This document shows, in pieces, positions 52,025 to 64,000 of a stretch of DNA of 64,000 nucleotides. The notes beneath the pieces are model-generated. The model did no database searches. It saw only the letters and a program-made list of their open reading frames with translations, and was not told the origin of the DNA. Source of the DNA: DASUAS01 sp963809795 (lineage in GTDB: Bacteria; Actinomycetota; Acidimicrobiia; IMCC26256; DASPTH01). The stretch covers positions 1-64,000 of the forward strand of contig CAWELN010000019.1 in assembly GCA_963809795.1 (NCBI GenBank), given 5' to 3'. How positions within the stretch are numbered: position 1 is the first letter of the stretch; each line of letters begins with the position of its first letter. The translations under genes were made by a program, and so were the position numbers.

Positions 52025-52063
52025 CACCCGAGCTTGTCACGACGTCGCGCCGGTGCGCTCGGC

Positions 52064-52069
52064 TATTCT
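52064..52069 (+). promoter_or_regulatory. -10-like hexamer TATTCT of ahcY
   Basis: About 87 nt before ATG 52157, so ahcY would have a real 5' leader, unlike most neighbours. The leader contains the small hairpin ccgg-tgat-ccgg and a GAAGGAG ribosome-binding site. Confidence 0.35.
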
Positions 52070-52156
52070 GGACCGCTGGTCGGGCCTTGCAGGCTGTCAT
52101 CCGGTGATCCGGGCCGACTCTGACATCACGTACACCCTGATGAAGGAGTCTGATCC

Positions 52157-53599
<1,443 letters not shown>

Positions 53600-53621
53600 G
53601 CGCGGCTCCGTCGCCTGACGG

Positions 53622-53765
53622 CTACTGGGAGAACAGGAAGGCGACCGCGATCACGAGCAGGATCAGCACCCCCACCAGGATGCGGTCGAACCACTGATCG
53701 GTGCGGCCGAGGGCGCGGTCGAGGTTGGCGACGGTCGACCGTGCCCAGCTCAAGAAGACACTCAT
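53622..53765 (-). CDS. small single-pass membrane protein
   Basis: 47 residues from ATG 53765, with AGAGG 9 bp upstream. SVFLSWARSTVANLDRALGR is an amphipathic head and FDRILVGVLILLVIAVAFLF a single helix near the C-terminus. I do not recognise a family. The frame is open further upstream but without sense. It converges with ahcY and is divergent from comF. Real expression is plausible but unproven. Confidence 0.45.
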   Translation of the reverse strand: MSVFLSWARSTVANLDRALGRTDQWFDRILVGVLILLVIAVAFLFSQ

Positions 53766-53887
53766 GGGGGTCATCCTCTCGTCGTCGTGCCCACGGCCCC
53801 CGCACGTGCCATCCGTCACGTTGCCATCGGTCGCGCCGCCGGATTCCTTGACCCAACGGAACGCCAAAAACTGTCGTACCCCGGCCG

Positions 53888-53893
53888 TAGCGT
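53888..53893 (+). promoter_or_regulatory. -10-like hexamer TAGCGT of comF
   Basis: Six nucleotides before GTG 53900, leaving no room for a leader. Confidence 0.4.
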
Positions 53894-53899
53894 CGCCGG

Positions 53900-54511
53900 G
53901 TGCTCGAGGTCCTGTTCCCGCTGGCGTGCCCCGGCTGCGGGGCACCGGGCGCGCCCGTGTGCACCCGCTGCCGCCGGCGGCTCCGGGCGCCGGTGCCGGC
54001 CCCGCCGCCCGCGGGGATCGACGCCTGGTGGGCCGCCTTCGCCTACGAGGGCGCCGCCCGTGAGCTGGTGGCCCGGGTCAAGTACCGCAACGTGCGCGCG
54101 GTCGTGCCCTGGCTCGCCGGGGCCACGGTCGCGGCGGTGCCCGCCGCGGCGCGCCCCTCGCTGCCCGGGGTCGTCACCTGGGCGCCCACCGGCCGGGACC
54201 GTCGCCGGCAACGGGGCTTCGACCCCGCCGAGCTGCTCGCCCGGGCGGTCGCCCGCGGTCTGGGTGCCCGCTGCGTCGGCCTCCTCGACCGCCTCCCCGG
54301 CCCCGCGCAGACCGGGCTCACCGGCGACGCCCGCCGCCGGGGCCCGCGGTTCGTCGCGCGCCGGGCCGTGCCCGCGCGCGTCGTGGTGGTCGACGACGTC
54401 GCCACCACCGGCGCCACGCTCGCCGCGGCGGCGTCCGCGCTCCGCGCCGCCGATGCGCAGGTCGTCGTCGCGTTGACCGCGGCCCGGACACCGCCTCCGT
54501 CGTCACCGTAG
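53900..54511 (+). CDS. comF: ComF-family phosphoribosyltransferase-like protein
   Basis: 203 residues from GTG 53900. The N-terminal zinc ribbon CPGCGAPGAPVCTRC is followed by WWAAFAYEGAARELVARVKY, WAPTGRDRRRQRGFDPAELLA and the PRPP loop VVVVDDVATTGATLAAAAS. ComF proteins take part in DNA uptake in competent bacteria and are also widespread without known competence; the ligand is uncertain. It lies just before hpf, with the hpf promoter hexamer TAGACT (54509-54514) overlapping its last codon, as in mycobacteria where a ComF-like gene precedes hpf. Confidence 0.85.
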   Translation: MLEVLFPLACPGCGAPGAPVCTRCRRRLRAPVPAPPPAGIDAWWAAFAYEGAARELVARVKYRNVRAVVPWLAGATVAAVPAAARPSLPGVVTWAPTGRDRRRQRGFDPAELLARAVARGLGARCVGLLDRLPGPAQTGLTGDARRRGPRFVARRAVPARVVVVDDVATTGATLAAAASALRAADAQVVVALTAARTPPPSSP

Positions 54512-54550
54512 ACTCGGGTGCGTCCTCGTGGCGCTTCCCGGGAGGTGCAG

Positions 54551-55135
54551 ATGGACATCGTGGTCCGAGGCAAGAACTGCTCGGTGTCGGCCCACCTCGA
54601 GGTGACGGCGCGGGAGAAGGTGGCCCGCATCGCGAAGTTCACCCACGACGCCGGGCGGGTCGAGGTCGACTTCGCCGAGCAGCAGCACAAGCGCCTCTCG
54701 GAGTCCCAGCTCTGTGAGATCACCGTGCACCTCAAGAAGCACTTCGTGAAGGCGCACGCGTGCTCGTCCGAACCCGAGGCGGCGCTCGACCTCGCGGTCG
54801 ACAAGGTCGGCTACCAGGTCGCGCGCATCAAGGAGAAGCGCGTGAGCCGCTCACACCCTCGGCGGCGCGCGCCGTCGGTCGTCGGCGTCAACGGTGACGG
54901 CGAGCGCGCGCTCGGTCTGGAGGACGACGACGACGAGGATGATGGCGACGCCGGCGCGCGCATCGTGAAGACCAAGCGGTTCGCGGCGAAGCCGATGGAC
55001 CCGGAGGAGGCCGCGTTGCAGATGGAGCTGCTCGGGCACGACTTCTTCCTCTTCACCAACACCGAGAGCGGCAACGCCGCGGTGCTGTACCGCCGGCGCG
55101 ACGGTCAGCTCGGGTTGATCGAGACCAGCGGCTGA
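54551..55135 (+). CDS. hpf: long-form ribosome hibernation promoting factor
   Basis: 194 residues from ATG 54551, with GGGAGGTG before it. The N-terminal S30AE domain (DIVVRGKNCSVSAHLEV, ARIAKFTHDAGRVEVDF, HLKKHFVKAHACSSEPE) binds the 30S decoding site. An Asp/Glu-rich linker (LEDDDDEDDGDAG) follows, and the C-terminal domain (VKTKRFAAKPMDPEEA, LLGHDFFLFTNTESGNAAVL, YRRRDGQLGLI) pairs two ribosomes into 100S dimers. It is upstream of secA as in Mycobacterium, but a convergent membrane-protein gene overlaps its 3' end by 31 bp. Confidence 0.94.
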   Translation: MDIVVRGKNCSVSAHLEVTAREKVARIAKFTHDAGRVEVDFAEQQHKRLSESQLCEITVHLKKHFVKAHACSSEPEAALDLAVDKVGYQVARIKEKRVSRSHPRRRAPSVVGVNGDGERALGLEDDDDEDDGDAGARIVKTKRFAAKPMDPEEAALQMELLGHDFFLFTNTESGNAAVLYRRRDGQLGLIETSG

Positions 55136-56475
55136 TCGGCGGGCGCCCGCCGGCGGCCGTCGAGCAGCAACACCAGCAGGAGGAGCACGCCGAGGCGTAC
55201 CTGCACGTTGCCGACGCTGGCGTGGCGGGTCGCTTCCATGCCGTCGCCGTGCCACGCGACCAGCATGTGCACCAGCCCCAGCGCGCCGAGCAGTGCGATC
55301 ACGGCCCAGTCCGGCCGGCGGTCGAGACCGAGGTACACCCCGCCCAGGACCGCGACGAAGGCCGCGACGAGCACCCACGCCCAGGAGGGGTACAGGATCG
55401 TGGTCAGCACGGGCGCGTCGGTGCGGTCGTCGGCGGCATAGAACGACAGGTGGCCGTCGGCGTTGTTGAAGCTGCGCTCCGGGCGCACCAAGGGTTCCGT
55501 CAGCACCGTGACCGGGTGGAACAGCAACCACTGCACGTACGTGCGGGCGCCGTCCGAGCGCATCCACCGCACCAGGGGCTGGAACGCGGGATCCGCCGGG
55601 TCGATGGTCACGACCGGGGCGTGGCCGCGCTCGGCGACCTTCGCCTTGGCCAGCCTCGTGAGCCGTGCCGCCTGCGGCATGCCGTGGTCTCCGAACCAGG
55701 CGATCCGCGACGGGTACGGGAACACCCGCACCGCGAGCGCGTTCTGCACGTTCTTCACGTCGCGGTGTGACGCGATCGAGCCGGCCCCGGTCAGCAGCAC
55801 GACCGCCACGAGGCCGGCGGCGACGACGAGCGCGGGCCGGGCGCTCGTCGCGTCGACCCGCAGCCCGCGCCACGCGGCGTAGGCGCCGAACGCGACCGCG
55901 ACCAGCGCGATCACCCAGATCTGGGTGTCGCGCGTGGCGGCGAAGAGCAGGCCGACCGCGATCACGCCGACACTCCGGGGGAGGGTCGGGCGCGCGCCCC
56001 AGAGGATGGCCACCGCGAACAGCAGCGCGAGCAGGGCCAGCGAGAGGCTCTCGGACAGGACCGAGCGGTCCCACTGCGTCACCGGCCGCGTCGTCGCGAA
56101 GCCGAGCACCGCCGCGCCGGCGACGAGCCGGCCCCACCAGGGTCGGACCCGGCAGGCGGCGACGACGGCCAGGGTGCTCCACGCCGCCACCGACACCAGG
56201 GTCTGCACCAGGAGGAAGGCGCGGTCGCTCCCGGCGAGCTTCCAGAGCAGGGGGGTGACGGGCGGCCGCTCGCCGGCCCAGATCCGGTGGCTGAGCAGCG
56301 GTTGCCTGCCGAGCGCCTGGTACTGCAGCGAGTCCTGCCAGACCAGCGGGTTGCCCACGCGCGCCTGCCAGATGCGGAACCACGCGAACGCACCGATGCC
56401 GGCCGCGGCCGCGACCACCATGCCGACCCTGGCGGCGCGGACGCGGGCCGATCGCGCCGGTGCCGCCTCGACCAT
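55105..56475 (-). CDS. polytopic membrane protein of unknown function, GT-C-like
   Basis: 456 residues from ATG 56475, which has ATCGTA at 56484-56489 (TACGAT on the coding strand) 8 nt upstream. About 9-10 helices: VGMVVAAAAGIGAFAWFRIW at the start, an outer loop VWQDSLQYQALGRQPLLSH, then VLSESLSLALLALLFAVAIL. A soluble outer domain (SRIAWFGDHGMPQAARLTRL, PLVRWMRSDGARTYVQWLLF) precedes the last four helices. The general layout resembles ArnT/PMT-type glycosyltransferases, but the early DE or DD motif is not obvious. I cannot assign a function. It is inserted between hpf and secA, which are adjacent in many actinobacteria. Confidence 0.65.
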   Translation of the reverse strand: MVEAAPARSARVRAARVGMVVAAAAGIGAFAWFRIWQARVGNPLVWQDSLQYQALGRQPLLSHRIWAGERPPVTPLLWKLAGSDRAFLLVQTLVSVAAWSTLAVVAACRVRPWWGRLVAGAAVLGFATTRPVTQWDRSVLSESLSLALLALLFAVAILWGARPTLPRSVGVIAVGLLFAATRDTQIWVIALVAVAFGAYAAWRGLRVDATSARPALVVAAGLVAVVLLTGAGSIASHRDVKNVQNALAVRVFPYPSRIAWFGDHGMPQAARLTRLAKAKVAERGHAPVVTIDPADPAFQPLVRWMRSDGARTYVQWLLFHPVTVLTEPLVRPERSFNNADGHLSFYAADDRTDAPVLTTILYPSWAWVLVAAFVAVLGGVYLGLDRRPDWAVIALLGALGLVHMLVAWHGDGMEATRHASVGNVQVRLGVLLLLVLLLDGRRRAPADQPLVSINPS

Positions 56476-56483
56476 CGGCGGCG

Positions 56484-56489
56484 ATCGTA
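56484..56489 (-). promoter_or_regulatory. -10-like hexamer TACGAT of the GT-C-like gene
   Basis: Eight nucleotides upstream of ATG 56475 on the minus strand, back to back with the secA hexamer at 56575. Confidence 0.4.
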
Positions 56490-56574
56490 GGCCCACGCCT
56501 CCTGCCGGCACGCGCGCTCCCGGTGAGCCTGGAATGGGCCCGTGGACCTGAGCCGGAGCGGGACGACACCCCGG

Positions 56575-56580
56575 TAGACT
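56575..56580 (+). promoter_or_regulatory. -10-like hexamer TAGACT of secA
   Basis: Ten nucleotides before ATG 56591. The intervening ggatacctcc has no ribosome-binding site, which suggests that secA mRNA is leaderless or nearly so. Confidence 0.45.
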
Positions 56581-56590
56581 GGATACCTCC

Positions 56591-59332
<2,742 letters not shown>

Positions 59333-59353
59333 CCCGCCGACGCCTGCGCCCTC

Positions 59354-60454
59354 ATGCGTGACTTCTCCGACGACCTCTCCGAATTGCGCCGCCGCGTCGA
59401 GGGCGCCCGCGCCTACCTGAAGGTCGCCGAGGCGCGGAGCCGGATCGGGGAGCTCGAGGTCGAGGTGAGCAAGCCCGACCTCTGGGACGACCAGGACCGC
59501 GCGCGGAAGGTCAACACCGAGCTCGCGCAGCTGCAGGAAGACGTCACGCTGGTCGACCAGCTCGACAGCACCGTGTCCGACCTCGAGACGTTGGCGGAGC
59601 TCGCCCGCGAAGAGAGCGACGAGTCGGTCGAGAGCGAGATCGTGTCGGGGATGGCCGACCTCGGTCGTCAGCTCGACACGTTGGAGCTCCGCGCGCTGTT
59701 CACCGGTGAGCACGACGACCGCGACGCGATCTGCACCGTCAACTCGGGCGCGGGCGGGACCGACGCGCAGGACTGGACCAACATGCTGCTGCGCATGTAC
59801 CTGCGCTGGGCCGAGCGACGCGGCTTCGCGTCCGAGATCGACGAGGTGTCACCCGGCACCGAGGCCGGCCTCAGCTCGGCGACGTTCACGGTGAAGGGTC
59901 GCTACGCGTTCGGCTTGCTCGCGAGCGAGCGCGGCGTGCACCGTCTCATCCGCATCTCGCCGTTCGACGCGAACGCGCGTCGACAGACCGCCTTCGCGTC
60001 GTTCGACGCAGTACCCGCGCTCGACGAGGCCGAGGTGCCGGAGATCGACCCCACTGACCTGCGCATCGACACGTACCGCTCGTCGGGCGCCGGTGGTCAG
60101 CACGTCAACGTCACCGACTCCGCCGTACGCATCACCCACGTCCCCACCGGCATCGTCGTGTCGTGCCAGAACGAGCGCTCGCAGACGCAGAACAAGGCGC
60201 GCGCGATGCAGATCCTCGCCGCGCGCCTCGCCGAACGTCAGCGCCAGGAGCGCGAAGCGGAGTTGGAGGCGCTGGCGGGGGACAAGCGCGACGTCGCGTT
60301 CGGCAACCAGATCCGTACGTACACGCTGCAGCCGTACCAGTTGGTGAAGGACGAGCGCACCCGCTACGAGACCGGCAACGTGCAGGCCGTGCTCGACGGC
60401 GACCTCGACGGGTTCATCGAGGCGTACCTCCACTGGCGCCGCCAGAGCGTGTAG
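59354..60454 (+). CDS. prfB: peptide chain release factor 2
   Basis: 366 residues from ATG 59354, 21 bp after secA. The SPF tripeptide that reads UGA and UAA is at residues 202-204 (LIRISPFDANARRQ), and the catalytic GGQ is at 247-249 (SSGAGGQHVNVTDSAVR). The reading frame is continuous; the +1 programmed frameshift found near codon 25 in many prfB genes is absent, as is usual in actinobacteria. It releases the finished peptide at UGA/UAA stops. Confidence 0.96.
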   Translation: MRDFSDDLSELRRRVEGARAYLKVAEARSRIGELEVEVSKPDLWDDQDRARKVNTELAQLQEDVTLVDQLDSTVSDLETLAELAREESDESVESEIVSGMADLGRQLDTLELRALFTGEHDDRDAICTVNSGAGGTDAQDWTNMLLRMYLRWAERRGFASEIDEVSPGTEAGLSSATFTVKGRYAFGLLASERGVHRLIRISPFDANARRQTAFASFDAVPALDEAEVPEIDPTDLRIDTYRSSGAGGQHVNVTDSAVRITHVPTGIVVSCQNERSQTQNKARAMQILAARLAERQRQEREAELEALAGDKRDVAFGNQIRTYTLQPYQLVKDERTRYETGNVQAVLDGDLDGFIEAYLHWRRQSV

Positions 60455-60503
60455 ACGCCGCGCGCCGCCGACCCCCGGACACCAAACCCCAATTGGCCCC
60501 TGC

Positions 60504-60509
60504 TACCCT
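60504..60509 (+). promoter_or_regulatory. -10-like hexamer TACCCT of ftsE
   Basis: Twelve nucleotides before ATG 60522, in the 67-bp gap after prfB. Confidence 0.35.
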
Positions 60510-60521
60510 CGCGTCCCTGAA

Positions 60522-61208
60522 ATGATTCGCTTCGAGAACGTCTCCAAGATCTACAAGGGCGACGTCACCGCGCTCCGCGAGGTGTCGGCCGAGGTCCAAA
60601 AGGGTGAATTCATCTTCCTCGTGGGCCCTTCGGGCTCCGGGAAGAGCACCTTCCTCCGTCTCCTCCTGCGGGAGGAGCAGGCGACGTCGGGCCGGATCGT
60701 GGTGGCGGGTCGCGACATCTCGCAGCTGAGCCACTGGAAGGTCCCGCAGCTCCGTCGCAACATCGGGTGCGTCTTCCAGGACTTCAAGCTGCTGCCCAAC
60801 AAGACCGTGTACGAGAACGTCGCCTTCGCCATGGAGGTGATCGGCCGCCCCCGGCACGTCGTGCGCACCCAGGTGCCGCAGGTGCTCGACCTCGTCGGCC
60901 TGGCCAAGAAGGCCGGACGCTTCCCCTCCGAGCTGTCCGGTGGCGAGCAGCAGCGGGTCTCCATCGCCCGCGCGTTCGTCAACCGGCCCCTGATCGTGCT
61001 CGCCGACGAGCCCACCGGGAACCTCGACCCGGCGACCACCGTCGGCATCATGCGGATCCTCGACCGCATCAACCGGACGGGCACCACCATCGTCATGGCG
61101 ACCCATGACCAACGAATCGTCGACGCCATGCGCCGTCGCGTGATCGAGCTCGACCGGGGCACGCTCGTCCGCGACCAGGCGCGCGGCGTGTACGGCGTCG
61201 GGAGCTGA
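60522..61208 (+). CDS. ftsE: cell division ABC transporter ATP-binding protein FtsE
   Basis: 228 residues from ATG 60522. MIRFENVSKIYKGDVTALRE, Walker A VGPSGSGKSTFL, Q-loop CVFQDFKLLPNKTVYENV, signature LSGGEQQRVSIARAF, Walker B LIVLADEPTGNLDP, and the switch His in MATHDQ. FtsE hydrolyses ATP with FtsX to activate a peptidoglycan hydrolase at the septum. It is followed 9 bp later by ftsX, the standard operon. Confidence 0.95.
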   Translation: MIRFENVSKIYKGDVTALREVSAEVQKGEFIFLVGPSGSGKSTFLRLLLREEQATSGRIVVAGRDISQLSHWKVPQLRRNIGCVFQDFKLLPNKTVYENVAFAMEVIGRPRHVVRTQVPQVLDLVGLAKKAGRFPSELSGGEQQRVSIARAFVNRPLIVLADEPTGNLDPATTVGIMRILDRINRTGTTIVMATHDQRIVDAMRRRVIELDRGTLVRDQARGVYGVGS

Positions 61209-61217
61209 CACCGACAC

Positions 61218-62117
61218 ATGTGGACGCGCATCTCGTACTTCTCGCGCGAGACGCTGGTCTCGCTGCGCCGCAACGTGCTCATGACCATCGCGGGGATCGC
61301 CACCGTCGCGGTCTCGCTCGCGCTGTTCGGCGGCATCCTGATGCTGTCGAAGTGGGTCGACCACGGCACTGAGCGCATCAAGGGCGGTGTGACCCTCGAG
61401 ATCTTCATGAAGGTCAACGCGACCGACCAGCAGATCAAGGGTGTGCAGGACGCGCTCGACTCCGCCAAGGGCGCACGCGGCGACGTCAAGTCGTACCGGC
61501 ACCTCACCAAGGCCGACGCGTACACCGAGTTCAAGCGCATCTTCCGGCGCAACCCCGACCTCGTCAACAGCATCCGCGCGCAGGACCTCCCCGAGTCGTT
61601 CCGGGTGGTGCCGAAGAAAGCGGAGCTGACCGAGACGGTGAAGGGTGAATTCAGCACCCAACAAGGCGTCGACTCGGTGACCACACCGGGGGAGGCGCTC
61701 AAGGGTCTGATCGACGTCACCAACACCGTGAAGTACATCTTCTACGGCATCTCGTTGGTGCTGCTGGCGTCGTCGCTGTTCCTCATCGTCAACACGATCC
61801 GCCTCGCCACCTTCGCCCGTCGCCGCGAGATCGAGGTGATGAAGCTCGTGGGCGCGTCGAACTGGTTCGTGCGCATCCCCTTCATCGCCGAGGGGATGGT
61901 GCAGGGCCTGGTGGGCGCGGGCTTGGCGATCATCGCGGTCGCCTCGCTCAAGCACTTCGGCTTCGACCAGGCGTTCAACGACCGCAGCAGCTTCTTCGCC
62001 GAGTTCTTCGTCACCACCGGTGACGCCACCTGGATCGCCTTCCTGGTGCTGCTCCTGGGCCTCGTCATCGGCGTGATCGGCGCCAGCATCGGGCTCCGCC
62101 GCTTCCTCCGGACCTGA
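61218..62117 (+). CDS. ftsX: cell division protein FtsX
   Basis: 299 residues from ATG 61218. Four membrane helices: NVLMTIAGIATVAVSLALFG first, then a roughly 110-residue extracellular domain (TLEIFMKVNATDQQIKGVQD, NSIRAQDLPESFRVV), then three helices (YIFYGISLVLLASSLFLIV, MVQGLVGAGLAIIAV, WIAFLVLLLGLVIGVIGASI). EVMKLVGASNWFVRIPF is the cytoplasmic coupling helix that contacts FtsE. It transmits the ATP cycle to an outside hydrolase, most likely the M23 protein encoded next. Confidence 0.95.
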   Translation: MWTRISYFSRETLVSLRRNVLMTIAGIATVAVSLALFGGILMLSKWVDHGTERIKGGVTLEIFMKVNATDQQIKGVQDALDSAKGARGDVKSYRHLTKADAYTEFKRIFRRNPDLVNSIRAQDLPESFRVVPKKAELTETVKGEFSTQQGVDSVTTPGEALKGLIDVTNTVKYIFYGISLVLLASSLFLIVNTIRLATFARRREIEVMKLVGASNWFVRIPFIAEGMVQGLVGAGLAIIAVASLKHFGFDQAFNDRSSFFAEFFVTTGDATWIAFLVLLLGLVIGVIGASIGLRRFLRT

Positions 62118-62234
62118 TCTCACCGCCGTCGCGTCCGCGCCCGGCTCGTCCTCCTTCTCCGAGTCGGTCCGCCCGGCGTCCTGCCTCCGAGCCGGTCTCC
62201 GCTACGGCCCAACTCGGCCGCTGTGTCGCTGATG

Positions 62235-62263
62235 TTGCTCATGTGGCTGATGTTGTTTACGCT
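62235..62263 (+). promoter_or_regulatory. -35/-10 promoter of the M23 peptidase gene
   Basis: TTGCTC (62235-62240) and TACGCT (62258-62263) are 17 bp apart, and ATG 62272 follows after 8 nt. This is the most complete promoter of the leaderless type in the window. It indicates that the hydrolase is transcribed apart from ftsEX. Confidence 0.5.
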
Positions 62264-62271
62264 GGCTCGGC

Positions 62272-63442
62272 ATGCGTCGGCTCCGGCCCTTCGCCGCGCT
62301 CCTGCTCGTGGCCCTCGCGACCGTCACCCTCTCCGGGCGCGCCCTGGGCCAGCAGTCCGACAAGCAGCAGCAGCTCCAGCAGGAGGTCAGTGAGGCCGGC
62401 GCCGCCGCGCAGGCGGCGCGCACGCAGCTGGTGCAGGCCCAGGCCCAACGGCAGCGCACCGAGGCGTCGCTGGCCGACGTGTCCTCCCGCCTCGACGCGG
62501 CCAACCAACGGCTGACCGCGGCGCAGGCGGAGGTCGACCGGCTCGGCCTCGTCGGGCTGGTCCTCCAGACCAAGGCCGACGCGACGCAGAAGAAGTTGGT
62601 GCAGGCGCGCAACGACGTGCGCCACAGCGCGCTGCTCCTCTACCAGCACGGCGACGGCGCCCAGATGATCGGGCTGCTCGGCTCGGCCGACGGGTCCGGT
62701 CAGCTGGTCGAGGGCACGCAGTACCTGCAGCGCGTCTCCGACAAGCGCCAGGACGACGCCCGCCGCGTGACCAGGCTCAGGGCGCAGCTCCAGACGCAAC
62801 AGGACGACGTCGCCGCGCAGAAGCAGGCGGCCGACCAGGCGCGCGCGCAAGCCGCCGACGAGAAGGCGCAGCTCGACGACCTCGCGGCACAGCAGCAGCG
62901 CGCACGCGACGGCGCCGCGGCTGCGGAGCAGACGGAGAACGCCGCGCTCGGCACCGCGGTGGCGCGCTACCAGGAGGCCGACGCCGAGCTGCAGGCGGAG
63001 TCGGCGAGGATCGCGGCGCAGTTGCAGTCGGTCGGCGACGGCCCCTCACTCGGTGACGGCACGTTCATCTGGCCGGTGCAGGGGCAGATCACGAGCCCCT
63101 TCGGCTACCGCACCGATCCGGTCACCGGCGGCGAGCGCGTTCCACTCCGGGATCGACATCGGCGCGTCGTGCGGCACGCCGATCAAGGCCGCCGGGACCG
63201 GCACCGTCATCAGCGCGGGCTTCAACACCGGCGGCTACGGCAACATGACGCTGATCAACCACGGCGGCGGCAAGTCGAGTCTCTACGGTCACCAGTCGGC
63301 GATCGCGGTGTCGGCCGGCCAGTCGGTGACCCAGGGCCAGGTGATCGGCTACGTGGGCTCGACCGGCAAGTCGACCGGGTGCCACCTGCACTTCGAGGTG
63401 CGCGTGAACGGCAACCCGGTCGACCCCCGCGGCTACCTCTAG
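62272..63442 (+). CDS. secreted coiled-coil M23 peptidase, probable FtsEX-activated hydrolase (frameshift at about 63140)
   Basis: ATG 62272. A signal peptide (LLLVALATVTLSGRALG) precedes about 230 residues of coiled coil rich in Gln/Ala/Arg (QQLQQEVSEAGAAAQAART and onward), then a LytM/M23 domain starting FIWPVQGQITSPFGYRTD. At about 63140 one base too many shifts the frame; the domain continues SAFHSGIDIGASCGTPI (His/Asp zinc ligands), YGNMTLINHGGG and GCHLHFEVRVNG (HxH). About 390 residues when joined. The architecture is that of EnvC/PcsB/RipC-like proteins, and its place after ftsEX supports septal peptidoglycan cleavage. Confidence 0.85.
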
Positions 63443-63464
63443 GCCTTCTCGGCCCCGCCCCTCG

Positions 63465-64000
63465 CTACTTGTTGGGCTGGGGCGTCACCCGCAGGTAGGG
63501 CTTCTTGGCTTCCCATCCCTTGGGGAACTTCTCCTTGGCGTCCTCGTCGCTCACCGCGGGGACGATGATCACATCGTCGCCGTCCTTCCAGTTGACCGGA
63601 GTGGCCACGCTGTAGTTGGCGGTCAGCTGGAGGGAGTCGATCACCCGCAGGATCTCGTCGAGGTTCCGCCCGGTGCTCGCCGGATAGGTGATGATCAGCT
63701 TCACCTTCTTGTCGGGGCCGATCACGAACACCGACCGCACCGTCATGGTGTCGTTGGCGTTGGGGTGGATCATGTCGTAGAGGTCGGCGACCTTGCGGTC
63801 GGGATCGGCGATCAGCGGGAAGTTCAGCTTGGCGCCCTGGGTCTCCTCGATGTCGCTCACCCATCCCTTGTGCGACTCGAGCGGGTCGACGCTCACGCCG
63901 ATGATCTTGACGCCGCGCTGGTCGAACTCCGGCTTGCGCTTGGCGAACTCGCCCAGCTCGGTGGTGCACACCGGCGTGAAGTCCTTCGGGTGCGAGAACA
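63465..64000 (-). CDS. 1-Cys peroxiredoxin (Prx6-like), 5' end beyond the window
   Basis: 178 codons are visible, entering from the right edge in frame as FSHPKDFTPVCTTELGEFAKR, where Cys is the peroxidatic residue (PVCTTE). KIIGVSVDPLESHKGWV, FPLIADPDRKVADLYDMI, TMTVRSVFVIGPDKKVKLII (with the conserved Arg) and the C-terminal 1-cysPrx extension (GDDVIIVPAVSDEDAKEKFP, RVTPQPNK) follow. It reduces hydrogen peroxide and alkyl peroxides in the cytoplasm. About 40 N-terminal residues are missing at the window edge. It converges with the M23 gene, 22 bp apart. Confidence 0.92.
   Translation of the reverse strand, partial: FSHPKDFTPVCTTELGEFAKRKPEFDQRGVKIIGVSVDPLESHKGWVSDIEETQGAKLNFPLIADPDRKVADLYDMIHPNANDTMTVRSVFVIGPDKKVKLIITYPASTGRNLDEILRVIDSLQLTANYSVATPVNWKDGDDVIIVPAVSDEDAKEKFPKGWEAKKPYLRVTPQPNK

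Noticed and set aside
52070..52156. Possible SAH riboswitch in the ahcY leader
   Set aside because: The leader is long enough and has a small hairpin, but the conserved SAH-riboswitch core and pseudoknot could not be found.
59354..59440. Programmed +1 frameshift in prfB
   Set aside because: The frame is continuous from ATG to stop; no in-frame UGA in a CUUUGA context.

Overview
The window is about 70% G+C and reads as a chromosome segment of an actinomycete-type bacterium (Actinomycetota), most plausibly Acidimicrobiia or a relative. The evidence is the coenzyme F420 genes, tandem LytR-CpsA-Psr proteins, an unfused FbiB-like nitroreductase, DUF5719 and DUF7144 families, an Eis-type acetyltransferase and many GTG starts. 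Gene content and partial order match the region of Mycobacterium tuberculosis from secA1 and hpf through sahH, fbiA/fbiB, wbbL, rmlD and the LCP gene to birA and accA3. The exact lineage is inference.

Region 1 (1-13.4 kb) is an accessory, decayed island. It holds a frameshifted methyltransferase (306-1161) with an intact inverted second copy at 17.2-18.0 kb, a GT61 glycosyltransferase, the 3' half of a tRNA-Pro(CGG) gene that looks like an attachment-site scar, and a broken IS3-family element. Next come a GT4-like glycosyltransferase bracketed by 29-bp direct repeats, a broken DUF7144 gene, an IS110-family element with a hairpin-rich leader, a relic of an Nmad3 (nucleotide-modification-associated) protein, a frameshifted DUF2142 membrane protein and a stray fragment of phzF. 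It ends with a small probable copper-handling cluster: an 18-cysteine Csp, DUF1326 and DUF2182.

Region 2 (13.4-36.8 kb) is mostly housekeeping and envelope-sugar genes. PhzF-like protein, acyl-CoA carboxylase alpha chain and divergent BirA come first. The methyltransferase repeat has landed here and cut a DUF6544-like reading frame. Then follow pabC/pabB, two LCP ligases, rmlD, ugd, a UDP-glucuronate decarboxylase, two GT2 enzymes, a His-rich anchored protein, an NDP-sugar pyrophosphorylase, a GalE-like epimerase, a GMC oxidoreductase with a Tat-exported partner, and cofD-cofE-nitroreductase for F420.

Region 3 (36.8-64 kb) carries a 1085-residue GT2/membrane glycosyltransferase coupled to DUF5719 and a thioredoxin-like protein, then ftsH, a CPBP protease, a large membrane protein, manB, Trm112, phosphoglucose/phosphomannose isomerase, an Eis-like gene, ahcY, comF, hpf, a GT-C-like protein, secA, prfB, ftsE, ftsX, an M23 peptidase and an edge-truncated peroxiredoxin.

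Two patterns cut across the window. First, many starts have a TANNNT hexamer only 6-12 nt upstream, which suggests widespread leaderless transcription. Second, otherwise good core genes (phzF, pabC, the second LCP gene, the UXS gene, an Eis gene, the M23 peptidase) each carry single-base indels, so an error-prone assembly is likely and the 'pseudogene' state of some genes should be treated with caution.
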